Shown: positions 1 through 8,840 of the stretch, piece after piece
Layout of the letters: the number at the start of each line of letters is the position of its first letter
How positions within the stretch are numbered: position 1 is the stretch's first letter
Assembly (NCBI GenBank): GCA_015665275.1
Contig: JADFAL010000045.1
Coordinates: forward strand, 1 to 56,748
DNA length: 56,748 bases
Reading direction: 5' to 3'
DNA from: Flavobacteriales bacterium
GTDB taxonomy: Bacteria; Bacteroidota; Bacteroidia; Flavobacteriales_D; Crocinitomicaceae
Translations under genes and position numbers: made by a program
The notes under the pieces: generated by a model
Database searches by the model: none
Seen by the model: only the letters and a program-made list of their open reading frames with translations
What the model was told of the DNA's origin: nothing

Positions 1-3000
1 TTCTCAACGTTTACTTCAGTAGTTTCAACTCCTGTGATTGCAGCATCTTTCGTAGTAATAACTTTACCATTCAAGTCTGTCAATTCGTAGTTGTATACTT
101 CAGTAGATCCTTCGTTAGCGATGTAGAACACATTCGTAGTTGGGTTTGGATAGATATCCATTCCGTTGAATGTTAAATCTTGAAGGTTCAAGTAATCACA
201 GTTCTGATCAACAATTACTGTAACTATTGCACTATCGTTCGGACATACTCCGTTTCCAGCAATGTACTGGTAGTTGTATTGACCAGGGATAGAGTTTGCG
301 TTGATGCTAGAATTTGGAAGTGCATTGGCAGATGGATCGTACCATGTACCAGTGAAGCTAACTCCAACACCTCCTACCAATCCTTGCAATAGATCAATCG
401 GCTCGTTCATACAAGCGTTGATTGTTCCATCAGGTCCTGCGTAAGATGGTGCCCAAACCTCAACAGTTGTCATTACTGAATCAGAAGCACATCCATCAAC
501 AACCATGTATTCGAATGTGTACACTTGAGATGCCAGTCCTGCTGAACTCCAAATTGGATCGTTAAATCCTGCAGTTGGAATGTCTTCAGACCACGTACCA
601 CCAGCATCAGCACCAGACAATTGTGTGCTTAGGTCAACAATACCACCCAAACATACGTCCAATTGTCCATTATCTGTACCAGCTTCAACAACAATCTCTT
701 GAAGACGCAAAGAGTAAACTCCTGCTGCTCCATTTGGATCGTGCATCATGTAGTATGTGTTACCTGGCGTCAAACCACAAAGGTTCAAGTAAACGAAGTC
801 GTCACCTGAAGTGTTGAAATCGTCATTCGCCCCTACTAAGTTGTACTGGTTGAAATCACTACAATCCGAAGTTTCGTAAACAGCAATCTGTCCGTCGAAA
901 TCTTGGAATTCACCATCGATTCGAATGTTTCCAGATGCTGGTGCAACGAATGTGTACCAAGTAGATGCCGTAACTGAAGAGTTACACCATGTCATGTTTC
1001 CATCACAAGGTCCTGCTGGAGGTGCAATTGCCAATTCTCCTGCCGCTACTGTAGCTCCTGTTCCATTGAACGAGTAATTAATTGCGTCCACTGGAATTGC
1101 CTGCGGTGCACAAGTAGTATCATTTGTCAATGGCATTGTTACTGTGATTGGTCCAACAAGGTTAGATGAATCACCAGTCAAACAGATTGCTTGAATGTAT
1201 ACATCGTATAATCCACCACTCATCAACGTTGCGTCAAACAAAGTATCCGTAGTGTTGATTGTGTCAATTCCTGTAACGTAAGTTCCACCAGAAGTGTATC
1301 CTGTTGGTCCGTATTCCATTGCGAACTCCTGAATATCGAATCCAGTGTTTGCAGTGTAGTTCCAAGCAGTAAAGATAGAATCTACAGCAGTTGCTCCAGC
1401 CAATCCAGTTGGATCTGCACAGTCCGGAAGCGTAGTGAAGTCTCCTGTCAATGCAACTGAAGTATCACCGTTAGCACATAGTGCCAAGATGTAAACATCG
1501 TACGTTGTCATATCATCCAATCCTGGGATGATCAACGCAGAACCACCGTTAATTGTTACTGAAGTACCTCCAGTCATTGGATCGAATCCTTGCTGACCGT
1601 AGATAACTTGCCAATCAGTTTCATTTGATGGACCAGCGTTCCAAGTAATTGCTCCTTCACTAGTAGTTGTGTAAGAAACAGCATAGTTGATTGGACGCGC
1701 ACAGTTAGTGTAGTAGAAGTTCACACATGTTTCGTCAGTTAAGTACTGAGGATCGTTGAATGAAACTTGTACATCAGAGTTCGGTCCTGCAGCACCAATA
1801 GTTGCAGAAGCTCCGAAATCGATACCGACGTTACCTACCTCAATATCGTCATAAACGAAGTAAATTTCGCTTGTTGCCTGATGGATTTGCAATTGGAAGA
1901 TATAAGAATTTGTATTTCCTCCCAAGTGATCTTTGTTCCACTGAACGATGAAGATTTGGTTCGGTGCCGTACCAATAGTATGGTAGAATACACCTTCACC
2001 TGCTTCCTCCGGACCAAGGTCATCCCAGAATGGGTACAGTCCATCGGCAGCACCAGCCATTGTTCCGTTGGTAAATCCAACTTGCTGACCAGGTGACATG
2101 ATAATAGCCCCGTTAGATCCAATTGTGATGTCATTAACCTGAACGTTTTGGTACAATACTGGGAATGGAAGCGTAATTGATACTTCACCATCATCACCAA
2201 GCGTATTCAAAACTCCAACAGACGCAATATCAACCCATCCAGTATCTGGACACAATGTATTTGCTTCCATAAACTGTCCTTGGTTATATGTATTAAATGA
2301 TGCTGGTCCTACAGCCTGAGAAGTGTCACCACCACAATCTGCATACACATATACATCGTAGAATTCGTTTGGATTCAATCCTGTCAATGTATCTGGGTTT
2401 TGAGGAGCAGGTACTTGCGTTCCTGAACCTGGTACAAATCCAATTGGACCGTATTCCAAAATCCACATTGTTTCTTGGTAACCTGCGTTCCAAGTAAGTG
2501 CTGCAGAAGTATCATCACCTCCAGTCCATGTAAGTCCGTTCGGGTTAGGACATGGTGGTGCTTCCTTTACTTCAACATCATCAATCAAGATGTCATTGTA
2601 GAATGGTGTACCTGTACCTCCAGTAACTGTAAATCTAACTTGAACGTCTCCTGTAATTGTAATCGGATCGATAATAGAAGTATACTCTACCCAGTTTGGT
2701 CCTTGGTTTTGTTGAACAGTGTTTAATGTTGTCCAAGCAGCACCATCCCAAAACTCAACTAATAGTTCATTCAAAGTTGCGTCGTTTACATTGTTATAGA
2801 ATACAGCGTAGCTTACCATTGGTAATGTCAAAGTGGTAGCATCGATAAATGGAGTAAGCAAAGTACTTACCTCTCCAGTTGTGTTGTCGGATCCATCCAT
2901 ACCGATGAATGTACCAGTTCCTGAAACGGAGTAATCAGTAACACCAGAAGCACCGTAAGCAGCGAATCCACCGATTGCCTGACTACCGTATTCCCATGTG

Positions 3001-3962
3001 TTAACACCACCTTCAGACCAACAGTTTGGAAGTCCAGGAACCTCGAAAGATTCGATGAATGGTGCAGGGAAAGTTCCACATGCTGTTGCAAATGTCGGTG
3101 TACAAGACCAGAAAGATGAATCACCAGGAGAACATACTGCGCGAACACAGATTTGGTAGTCCGTTGAGTTCATCATACCTGTTAGAGTAGTTGATGTCGT
3201 CGAAACCAAAACAGATGTTCCTGTTCCAGGAGTGTATCCAGTTGGCCCGTATTCTACTTCCCATTCAGAAGCTCCAGCGTTGTCTGTCCATGTGATGTCT
3301 GCTGACGTTCCAAGAACGTTAGATACAACAAGACCTGAAGGCTGAGGGCATGTAGGTGCTTCGCGCACTTCTACATCGTCCAAAGGCATATCATTGTTAA
3401 AGTCGAAGGTGTTACCACTTGATTCCATGCGGAAACGTAGCTGTACTAAGTTAGCACCATAGATATAAGGCGTAACAATGAATAGGTTTTGAACCCATCC
3501 TGGACCAGTTTCACCAGTTACGGTACCAACGGTTGTCCATCCACCTACACCATCTGATGCCTCAACAATCATGCTGTTGAAAACAGTCAGTGATCCGTCA
3601 TTGTTGTGGCTAATTGTCCAAAAGGATAATTCGGCAGTAGTCAATGCCGTTACATCGATTTCAGGGGTTTGTAGAATTACACCTACATCGGTTCCACTAA
3701 AATCCATCCAGGCATAGTTGTTTGATGAACCTGTTGTGTGGTCAACGACAGGATAACCAGTACCCGAGTTCAAGGTACCAAAATCTGGTGTACCTGTGTA
3801 AGTCCAAGGACCACCGGAAGTAGCTGATTGCGACCAACAAGGTTGGTTGGAAGTTCCGGTAAAGGTCTCAAGCCAAGGAGCTACTTCCGGAGCAGGACAC
3901 TGCCCGAAAGAAGTCCCAACACTTAGGAACAATGCCGAGATAAATAATAATAAATGTTTCAT
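1..3962 (-). CDS. Large secreted fibronectin-III / adhesin-like protein with T9SS type A sorting signal (3' end outside window)
   Basis: Reading the minus strand from ATG at 3962 gives one open frame of about 1320 codons that runs off the window at base 1. The N-terminus (MKHLLLFISALFLSVGTSFG, then Q) is a Sec signal peptide. Two modules of the choice-of-anchor J/cleaved-adhesin sort follow (FTG..NQPCW near the N-terminus and ESFEVPGLPNCW later), with four fibronectin-III-like modules recognisable by the recurring W.(V/I/L).YG..G and cysteine-ended YDVY...C strands. Near the edge, IYPNPTTN followed by YELTDLNGKV matches the T9SS type A C-terminal domain, so only a short tail is missing. By family knowledge it would cross the outer membrane through T9SS and be surface-attached or released; adhesion or substrate binding is inference. 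No enzymatic domain is seen. Confidence 0.85.
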   Translation of the reverse strand, partial: MKHLLLFISALFLSVGTSFGQCPAPEVAPWLETFTGTSNQPCWSQSATSGGPWTYTGTPDFGTLNSGTGYPVVDHTTGSSNNYAWMDFSGTDVGVILQTPEIDVTALTTAELSFWTISHNNDGSLTVFNSMIVEASDGVGGWTTVGTVTGETGPGWVQNLFIVTPYIYGANLVQLRFRMESSGNTFDFNNDMPLDDVEVREAPTCPQPSGLVVSNVLGTSADITWTDNAGASEWEVEYGPTGYTPGTGTSVLVSTTSTTLTGMMNSTDYQICVRAVCSPGDSSFWSCTPTFATACGTFPAPFIESFEVPGLPNCWSEGGVNTWEYGSQAIGGFAAYGASGVTDYSVSGTGTFIGMDGSDNTTGEVSTLLTPFIDATTLTLPMVSYAVFYNNVNDATLNELLVEFWDGAAWTTLNTVQQNQGPNWVEYTSIIDPITITGDVQVRFTVTGGTGTPFYNDILIDDVEVKEAPPCPNPNGLTWTGGDDTSAALTWNAGYQETMWILEYGPIGFVPGSGTQVPAPQNPDTLTGLNPNEFYDVYVYADCGGDTSQAVGPASFNTYNQGQFMEANTLCPDTGWVDIASVGVLNTLGDDGEVSITLPFPVLYQNVQVNDITIGSNGAIIMSPGQQVGFTNGTMAGAADGLYPFWDDLGPEEAGEGVFYHTIGTAPNQIFIVQWNKDHLGGNTNSYIFQLQIHQATSEIYFVYDDIEVGNVGIDFGASATIGAAGPNSDVQVSFNDPQYLTDETCVNFYYTNCARPINYAVSYTTTSEGAITWNAGPSNETDWQVIYGQQGFDPMTGGTSVTINGGSALIIPGLDDMTTYDVYILALCANGDTSVALTGDFTTLPDCADPTGLAGATAVDSIFTAWNYTANTGFDIQEFAMEYGPTGYTSGGTYVTGIDTINTTDTLFDATLMSGGLYDVYIQAICLTGDSSNLVGPITVTMPLTNDTTCAPQAIPVDAINYSFNGTGATVAAGELAIAPPAGPCDGNMTWCNSSVTASTWYTFVAPASGNIRIDGEFQDFDGQIAVYETSDCSDFNQYNLVGANDDFNTSGDDFVYLNLCGLTPGNTYYMMHDPNGAAGVYSLRLQEIVVEAGTDNGQLDVCLGGIVDLSTQLSGADAGGTWSEDIPTAGFNDPIWSSAGLASQVYTFEYMVVDGCASDSVMTTVEVWAPSYAGPDGTINACMNEPIDLLQGLVGGVGVSFTGTWYDPSANALPNSSINANSIPGQYNYQYIAGNGVCPNDSAIVTVIVDQNCDYLNLQDLTFNGMDIYPNPTTNVFYIANEGSTEVYNYELTDLNGKVITTKDAAITGVETTEVNVE

Positions 3963-3993
3963 AGAAAAGAGAATTTTAATTGTAAAACAGAGC

Positions 3994-4024
3994 CAAAGGT
4001 AGTGTATTTTGGAAAGCGTTCAAA
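3994..4024 (-). promoter_or_regulatory. Bacteroidota-type promoter of the T9SS adhesin gene
   Basis: On the minus strand TTTG (complement of 4021-4024) is followed after 19 bases by TACCTTTG (complement of 3994-4001), a full match to the Bacteroidota TTTG-N17-19-TAnnTTTG promoter. It leaves a leader of about 25-30 bases before the ATG at 3962. Best promoter match in the window. Confidence 0.7.
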
Positions 4025-4263
4025 ACATAGATTTAACCAAGAACATTGATGAAATGATACGTTTTTTGAGCTCTGGACGAATATTTTATGCGAATTGCTG
4101 ATTATACAGGGCTTCACGATGAACATTTTCGACTACAGATGCAGGAAATTTGATCGGCAAAAGCTTATGAATTAAATAATTGTTAGTTAATAAACATAGT
4201 TAAACCTAATTGTTTGTTTTACAACAAGATTGGGTGTAAATCACGATTCGCATTCTAAAATGC
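4025..4263. other. Intergenic region between divergent genes, no gene seen
   Basis: The gap 3963-4311 between the divergent T9SS gene and the SDR gene holds the two promoters listed separately. The AT-rich stretch between them has no open frame with coding character, no RNA gene and no strong hairpin that I can see. Confidence 0.5.
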
Positions 4264-4291
4264 ATTGAATTCATTGATTCCTTTATTTTTG
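4264..4291 (+). promoter_or_regulatory. Promoter of the SDR gene
   Basis: TATTTTTG at 4284-4291 fits the TAnnTTTG -7 element, with ATTG at 4264-4267 16 bases upstream as a weak -33 element. The ATG is at 4312, so a leader of roughly 15 bases is expected. Confidence 0.5.
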
Positions 4292-4311
4292 CGTTTAAAA
4301 GAACATTACTT

Positions 4312-5097
4312 ATGAAAGAATTATCAGGAAAGCATGCTGTGGTATGTGGAAGTACTCAAGGAATAGGGCTTGCTTCTGCAAAATTGATGGCCGACCGTGG
4401 AGCGAAGATTACTCTTATTGCAAGAAATGAGAGCAAGTTAAGCGAGGCTTTAGCACAACTTGATAATTCGAACGGGCAGGAGCACGATTTTCTTGTCGCC
4501 GACTTTTCTCAACCGGATGCTCTTTTAGACATTGTAAAAGATTATGTTGCTCGCGGAGCAAAACCTGATATACTTATTAATAATACCGGCGGCCCGAAAG
4601 GTGGTCCAATAAAAGATGCCGAAATTAGTGAGTTCATCGCGGCATTCAATCAGCATTTGATTTGCAATCATATATTGGTTCAGAATCTTTACCCTGGAAT
4701 GAAGGAAAATGGCGGAGGTCGCATTATTAATGTGATCTCTACTTCTGTAAAGCAACCGCTCAACAATTTAGGTGTTTCCAATACAATTCGAGGAGCAGTG
4801 GCAAATTGGAGCAAAACACTAGCGAATGAATTGGGTGCATTCAATATCACGGTTAATAATGTGCTTCCTGGAGCCACAAATACTGGTCGTCTGCAAAGTA
4901 TTGCCGAGGCAAAAGCGGGAAAAACGAATGATTCCGTAGCGGACATATTTGCTGGGATGGCTGCTCAAAGTCCAATGCAACGCATCGCTGAACCAGAAGA
5001 GGTGGCAGAGGCTATTGCATTCTTAGCGTCAGATCGTGCTTCTTATATTAATGGAATTAACGTACCTGTAGACGGTGGTCGTACCAAGTCGCTATAA
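4312..5097 (+). CDS. SDR-family oxidoreductase-like protein lacking the Tyr-Lys catalytic pair
   Basis: A 261-residue Rossmann-fold protein of the short-chain dehydrogenase/reductase superfamily, closest in feel to FabG-like (beta-ketoacyl-ACP reductase-like) members. Residues 13-19 (GSTQGIG) are the dinucleotide-binding glycine motif, 90-94 (NNTGG) the NNAG-like motif, 143-145 (STS) the catalytic serine region. Where YxxxK is expected the sequence reads SNTIR (156-160), so Tyr is Ser and Lys is Arg. The C-terminal VDGG is typical. I recall a subgroup of FabG-like SDRs (BKR_like_SDR_like) with this kind of degenerate active site; whether this one is catalytic is uncertain. Its last 23 bases overlap the next lipoprotein gene, so the two are probably co-transcribed. 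Confidence 0.85.
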   Translation: MKELSGKHAVVCGSTQGIGLASAKLMADRGAKITLIARNESKLSEALAQLDNSNGQEHDFLVADFSQPDALLDIVKDYVARGAKPDILINNTGGPKGGPIKDAEISEFIAAFNQHLICNHILVQNLYPGMKENGGGRIINVISTSVKQPLNNLGVSNTIRGAVANWSKTLANELGAFNITVNNVLPGATNTGRLQSIAEAKAGKTNDSVADIFAGMAAQSPMQRIAEPEEVAEAIAFLASDRASYINGINVPVDGGRTKSL

Positions 5098-5485
5098 ACT
5101 TGGATTGATCCTTCTTCTTTTGGTCTCTTCTTGTTCGAAGGAGCCAGAATTATTTATTGAATCGCAAGGGGTAGAGATTGAGACAGCACAGGCATTTGTT
5201 GATGCTGTTTCACTTGACTCCATGTCTTTCGCTTCTGGAAAGAAACAATGGTTGTTAAAGGGGCTAATTGTATCGGAAGGGATTGAATATCCTTATTCGA
5301 TGGTATATATTGACAATCCTTTTACTTCAGATTCCAAACCGATCGTTACTACACTCCCAAAATGCATTGATTCGAATGAAAACGTACGAGTCTTACTCAC
5401 TCGTAAAAATGAAAACGTAATGATTTCTTGGAAAACAAAGGACCAGTTTTTGTGTGTGAAGACTGTTCTTACTTCAAAACATTAA
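5075..5485 (+). CDS. Small predicted lipoprotein
   Basis: 136 residues beginning with a hydrophobic signal (KLGLILLLLVSSC) whose LVSSC is a lipobox, so the mature protein would be lipidated on Cys at about residue 20. The rest is a compact, acidic-polar domain with no motif I recognise. The start overlaps the end of the SDR gene by 23 bases in another frame, suggesting translational coupling. Its 3' end overlaps the convergent choice-of-anchor L gene by 17 bases. Function unknown. Confidence 0.65.
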   Translation: MVVPSRYKLGLILLLLVSSCSKEPELFIESQGVEIETAQAFVDAVSLDSMSFASGKKQWLLKGLIVSEGIEYPYSMVYIDNPFTSDSKPIVTTLPKCIDSNENVRVLLTRKNENVMISWKTKDQFLCVKTVLTSKH

Positions 5486-7844
5486 CATGTCCCCGAAGAT
5501 TTCGATCCCTTCCTGAATTGGTCACAAAATTGACATCATATATGTAGGTACCATCCGGCACATAAAGACCAAGATAGGTGCCATCCCATTCGAAGTTCAA
5601 GTCATTCGATGTAAAGATGATTTCTCCCCATCGATTGAAAATGTTCACTTCCAAAGATTTTACCCCCACCGTACTAATGGACCAATCATTGTTGTAACGA
5701 TCTCCATCTGGTGTAAATGTATTCGGAATGTATACGTACCATTCTTCTTCGATATTGATAGGTTTGACGACCGTGTCAGTACACCCTTTATCGTCAATAG
5801 CGATAAGCGTAATATTATACATACCCGGATCTGGATAGGTGGTGCTAGGATGTGTGAATGTGTCTCCGCTACCATTGCCAAAATCCCAGATATAACTCGT
5901 TGCATTTTGTGATTGATTCTCAAACGTAATCGGAAGATTATTAAAGAAAACGTTACTAGTGACTGTGAAATCTGCAGTTGGAGCAACTACTGTTACCGTT
6001 GTCTCTGTATCCACTGTAAAGGTTTGACATTCATCTGAAACAATTACTTGGTACGTTGTGGTCTCGGAAGGATTTACCCAGACTCCTTGCGTTGTCTCTC
6101 CGCTATGTGGCCACAGGTAATAATATTGACCGTAACCTCCTGTTGGGAACACTTGTATAAATGTAGAATCTGATGGGCAGATTTCCACGCCTGGCGAAAT
6201 ATCCAATAGGAGTGGAGGCGATGTAATTGTGTAAACAACTTCTGCTGATGTCGAATTTCCACAATCATCATTCACCGTAATAAAATAGGTGGTAGTTGTA
6301 GATGGAATCACATCGAGTGTTGGATTGTTCCCCATATTTGGGTCGCTTGCCGTTGACCATGTGTAGGAATAATTTCCCGATCCGCCAGTTGCGTTTGCTG
6401 CTAACGTTGCAGGAATATACGGACAGATTTCGGTTATGTCTGCTGTTTCGTTAAGAGTCAAAGGTGGTAATACCGGAACAATTACTTCGAAAGTTTCTGA
6501 TGCTTGATCTCCCAAGCATGCATCTTCAATTGTTACACTGTATGTTGTGGTTGATCCTGGAGATACAGTTATAGACTGAGTTGTTTCTCCTGTACTCCAA
6601 TCGAAAGTATACGGAGCCGCTCCGCCAGATGGAATCGCTGTAAGTACGACCTGTTCTCCGGGACAATTTATCGTGCCGCCTTGAATCTCCACATCGACGG
6701 GCTCTATATCGTTAATGGCTAATTCTAGAATAATCGGATTCACGTTTCCACAAGGGTCCGTTATCGGGAATTCAAAAATAATGCTCTCCTGACCTTCTAC
6801 TAAGGCATCGGCAAATGCGTCAATTGAAAAGCTAACGGAACTTTGTCCGGCTGCAAAGGTTATAGAGTTTGGTACATTCGAATAATCAACACCTTCCAAA
6901 GCTGTTCCACTCAAATTAATTGGAATAGTCATTGGTGACGCAGATTGAGACGGGTCTCTATTTAAGGTTACTGTTGCACTTACACATCCTTCTCCCATGA
7001 TATTCGGAGCTCCGAAAAGTTCTTGAGATAAAGTGTAATCTACTTCAATTGGTGTGTCAGAAGAAAGGCTGTTTGCTTCAAGGAAAATTCCTGAATCGAA
7101 AATTCCATCCCCAGCATCAGCAATCGAAATGATTAATCGGTAGGTTTGACCACACTCTACATCTGCTTCAGCAGTAAGTACTTCGGTGAATCCGTCATAC
7201 TGGATTGTTGTACCGTTCGTGTTGTCATTATAATACTGAGCATTGGCAGCAGCAAACGTTCCGAATTGGTTCGTCACGGCGCCATGTACATTATTAATGG
7301 CTACTGGCTGATTGTTCGGTAAAAGTGCGATGTTAGTTGGAGTGGGGTATCCAGGTCCGATAATAAAGAAGGCAAAAACATCATTAAATGTTGATCCTAC
7401 ATATTCTGGATATTCTTCCGATCCGAAAACATAATTAAATGCCACAGAGTTCGAGTATGGTATAAAATCAAATTCAAGCACCGCCGCGTCGAAGGTGGCT
7501 GTACCTCCAATAAGGTTGCTTAATAATGCGAATCCACCGCTTGGGTTGTCCAAGCCGCTATCTGGCAGGTTGTTCGGTCCATGTGGACCTGCATTTCCTT
7601 GATTCAATACAGTTCCTGTGGTAATCACAATTCCTTCGTCCAATCCAATGTTCGTATTCGTTCCATTGAATTCGCCGATGGCGGTCGGTTGTCCGTTAAA
7701 TGTGATGTTGGATACAGTAACTCCTGAACCGAGAAGAACGTTTTGTACCAGACCGGCAGGAGATTGCGCCGTACTTGTCACTAGCTGTCCGAAGGACGCC
7801 AGCGGCAAGATCATAAGGAGTAAAAGTACAATTATCTTCATCAT
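5469..7844 (-). CDS. Choice-of-anchor L surface protein with T9SS type B sorting signal
   Basis: 791 residues. A Sec signal peptide (LLLLMILPLASFGQ) precedes a choice-of-anchor L domain (about 20-270; FGSEEYPEYV and the DGFTEVLTA strand are typical), a Calx-beta-like segment (about 285-385; VDYSNVPNSITFAAGQ), three Ig/PKD-like repeats each built on a W.(T/S)GETTQ.(I/V)..P..TTTY pattern, a PKD domain (SYIWDFGNGSGDTFTHP), and the gliding-motility-associated C-terminal domain (IPNTFTPDGD..N..W, IFNRWGE.IF, W.G.Y.G..VPDGTYIY) that is the T9SS type B signal. Expected to be exported by T9SS and held on the cell surface, perhaps in adhesion or gliding. A paralogue of the same architecture lies at 44442-46835. 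The first two codons are both ATG, so the start could be three bases later. Confidence 0.9.
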   Translation of the reverse strand: MMKIIVLLLLMILPLASFGQLVTSTAQSPAGLVQNVLLGSGVTVSNITFNGQPTAIGEFNGTNTNIGLDEGIVITTGTVLNQGNAGPHGPNNLPDSGLDNPSGGFALLSNLIGGTATFDAAVLEFDFIPYSNSVAFNYVFGSEEYPEYVGSTFNDVFAFFIIGPGYPTPTNIALLPNNQPVAINNVHGAVTNQFGTFAAANAQYYNDNTNGTTIQYDGFTEVLTAEADVECGQTYRLIISIADAGDGIFDSGIFLEANSLSSDTPIEVDYTLSQELFGAPNIMGEGCVSATVTLNRDPSQSASPMTIPINLSGTALEGVDYSNVPNSITFAAGQSSVSFSIDAFADALVEGQESIIFEFPITDPCGNVNPIILELAINDIEPVDVEIQGGTINCPGEQVVLTAIPSGGAAPYTFDWSTGETTQSITVSPGSTTTYSVTIEDACLGDQASETFEVIVPVLPPLTLNETADITEICPYIPATLAANATGGSGNYSYTWSTASDPNMGNNPTLDVIPSTTTTYFITVNDDCGNSTSAEVVYTITSPPLLLDISPGVEICPSDSTFIQVFPTGGYGQYYYLWPHSGETTQGVWVNPSETTTYQVIVSDECQTFTVDTETTVTVVAPTADFTVTSNVFFNNLPITFENQSQNATSYIWDFGNGSGDTFTHPSTTYPDPGMYNITLIAIDDKGCTDTVVKPINIEEEWYVYIPNTFTPDGDRYNNDWSISTVGVKSLEVNIFNRWGEIIFTSNDLNFEWDGTYLGLYVPDGTYIYDVNFVTNSGRDRNLRGHVNVLK

Positions 7845-7985
7845 GTATAAATATAGACGTAAAAGTCAGGCAATCGTTTGCCTTATTGAGAAATTTTAAC
7901 ACAAAGATTACGCCAAAGACAGTCTCATTTATAGAATGTTAACGATTCAGCTTCGATTTTATTTGCTCGCGCACGCGAAATTCGT

Positions 7986-7993
7986 CAGTTTTG
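7986..7993 (+). promoter_or_regulatory. Candidate -7 element of the M23 peptidase gene (leaderless)
   Basis: CAGTTTTG matches TAnnTTTG at seven of eight positions and ends four bases before the ATG at 7998, the same spacing as in several other genes of this window. The -33 element is not clear. Confidence 0.35.
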
Positions 7994-7997
7994 CGGT

Positions 7998-8840
7998 ATG
8001 GGATTTTGGAAAAAATTCGTTGATAAATCCAGAAAAAGCCTGAAGTATTCGGCATCTGATCCAACCAACTTTGAAGAAGTATGGAGTTTTACTAGTACGC
8101 GCATTCGTGTCGTAAGTCTTCTGGTTGTTCTATTATTGGGGACAGGATTTGGGATGAGTTTTTTTATTGCGTGGTTGGGTGGACCGGGTAGTGGAAAAAA
8201 TGACACCACCATTGAACGCAAACAATTGGAGGAGCAATTTGAGAAAATCGCTGCTTTGGAGGAAGAGGCTCAATTAAGGAACCAATACAACGCGGCACTT
8301 TTGAAAATACTTAGGGGTGAAGTTCCCATTCATAGTAATATAGACTCGTTAGCCGAAGTTACGGATTCGGATTACGGTAGCATTCAAACGAAGCCTTCCG
8401 AATCCGAAATTGAGGTATCTAAGAAAGTTAAGGATGATATGCGCACTGGAAATCGGACAGAGGCAGCCATTCCTTATTTTAAGTCACCGGTCAAAGGAGT
8501 TGTGAGTGATGAGTATAAGAAGGATTCGCATCCTGGAATTGATGTTGTGACAGAGAAAAACGAATCAATAAAAGCTTGTCTTTCAGGAACTGTTTTATAT
8601 GCTGGCTTTACACGGCAAGATGGCTATATCGTGATCCTCGATCATGGGAATGGTTATTCTTCCGTTTATAAACATGCGCGCAAGGCACTGAAGAAGACAG
8701 GAGATCGGGTTCAAATTGGAGATCCGGTTGCAATTGTAGGAAGTACGGGTTCAAATTCTACCGGGCCGCATCTTCATTTCGAATTGTGGTACAATCAATC
8801 TCCGGTAAATCCAGAGGACTACATTACGTTTACGCGTTGA
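7998..8840 (+). CDS. M23 family metallopeptidase (murein hydrolase-like), membrane-anchored
   Basis: 280 residues: a basic cytoplasmic stretch (1-35), one transmembrane helix (about 38-60), a short coiled coil (about 72-105) and a C-terminal lysostaphin-like peptidase domain (about 160-275). Zinc ligands are visible: H178 and D182 in HPGID, and H260 in GPHLHFE, with catalytic-type H258 and H226. All expected residues are present, so it should be an active endopeptidase, or activator of one, cutting peptidoglycan cross-links from the periplasmic side. Its last 11 bases overlap the convergent ABC transporter gene. Flavobacterial homologues are common; the specific role in division or envelope growth is not shown by the sequence. 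Confidence 0.9.
   Translation: MGFWKKFVDKSRKSLKYSASDPTNFEEVWSFTSTRIRVVSLLVVLLLGTGFGMSFFIAWLGGPGSGKNDTTIERKQLEEQFEKIAALEEEAQLRNQYNAALLKILRGEVPIHSNIDSLAEVTDSDYGSIQTKPSESEIEVSKKVKDDMRTGNRTEAAIPYFKSPVKGVVSDEYKKDSHPGIDVVTEKNESIKACLSGTVLYAGFTRQDGYIVILDHGNGYSSVYKHARKALKKTGDRVQIGDPVAIVGSTGSNSTGPHLHFELWYNQSPVNPEDYITFTR

Noticed and set aside
1767-2200. Open frames on both strands within the first 4 kb (for example 1767-2096 and 1835-2200)
   Set aside because: They are in other frames of the continuous FnIII/T9SS gene, which has consistent domain structure and a signal peptide.
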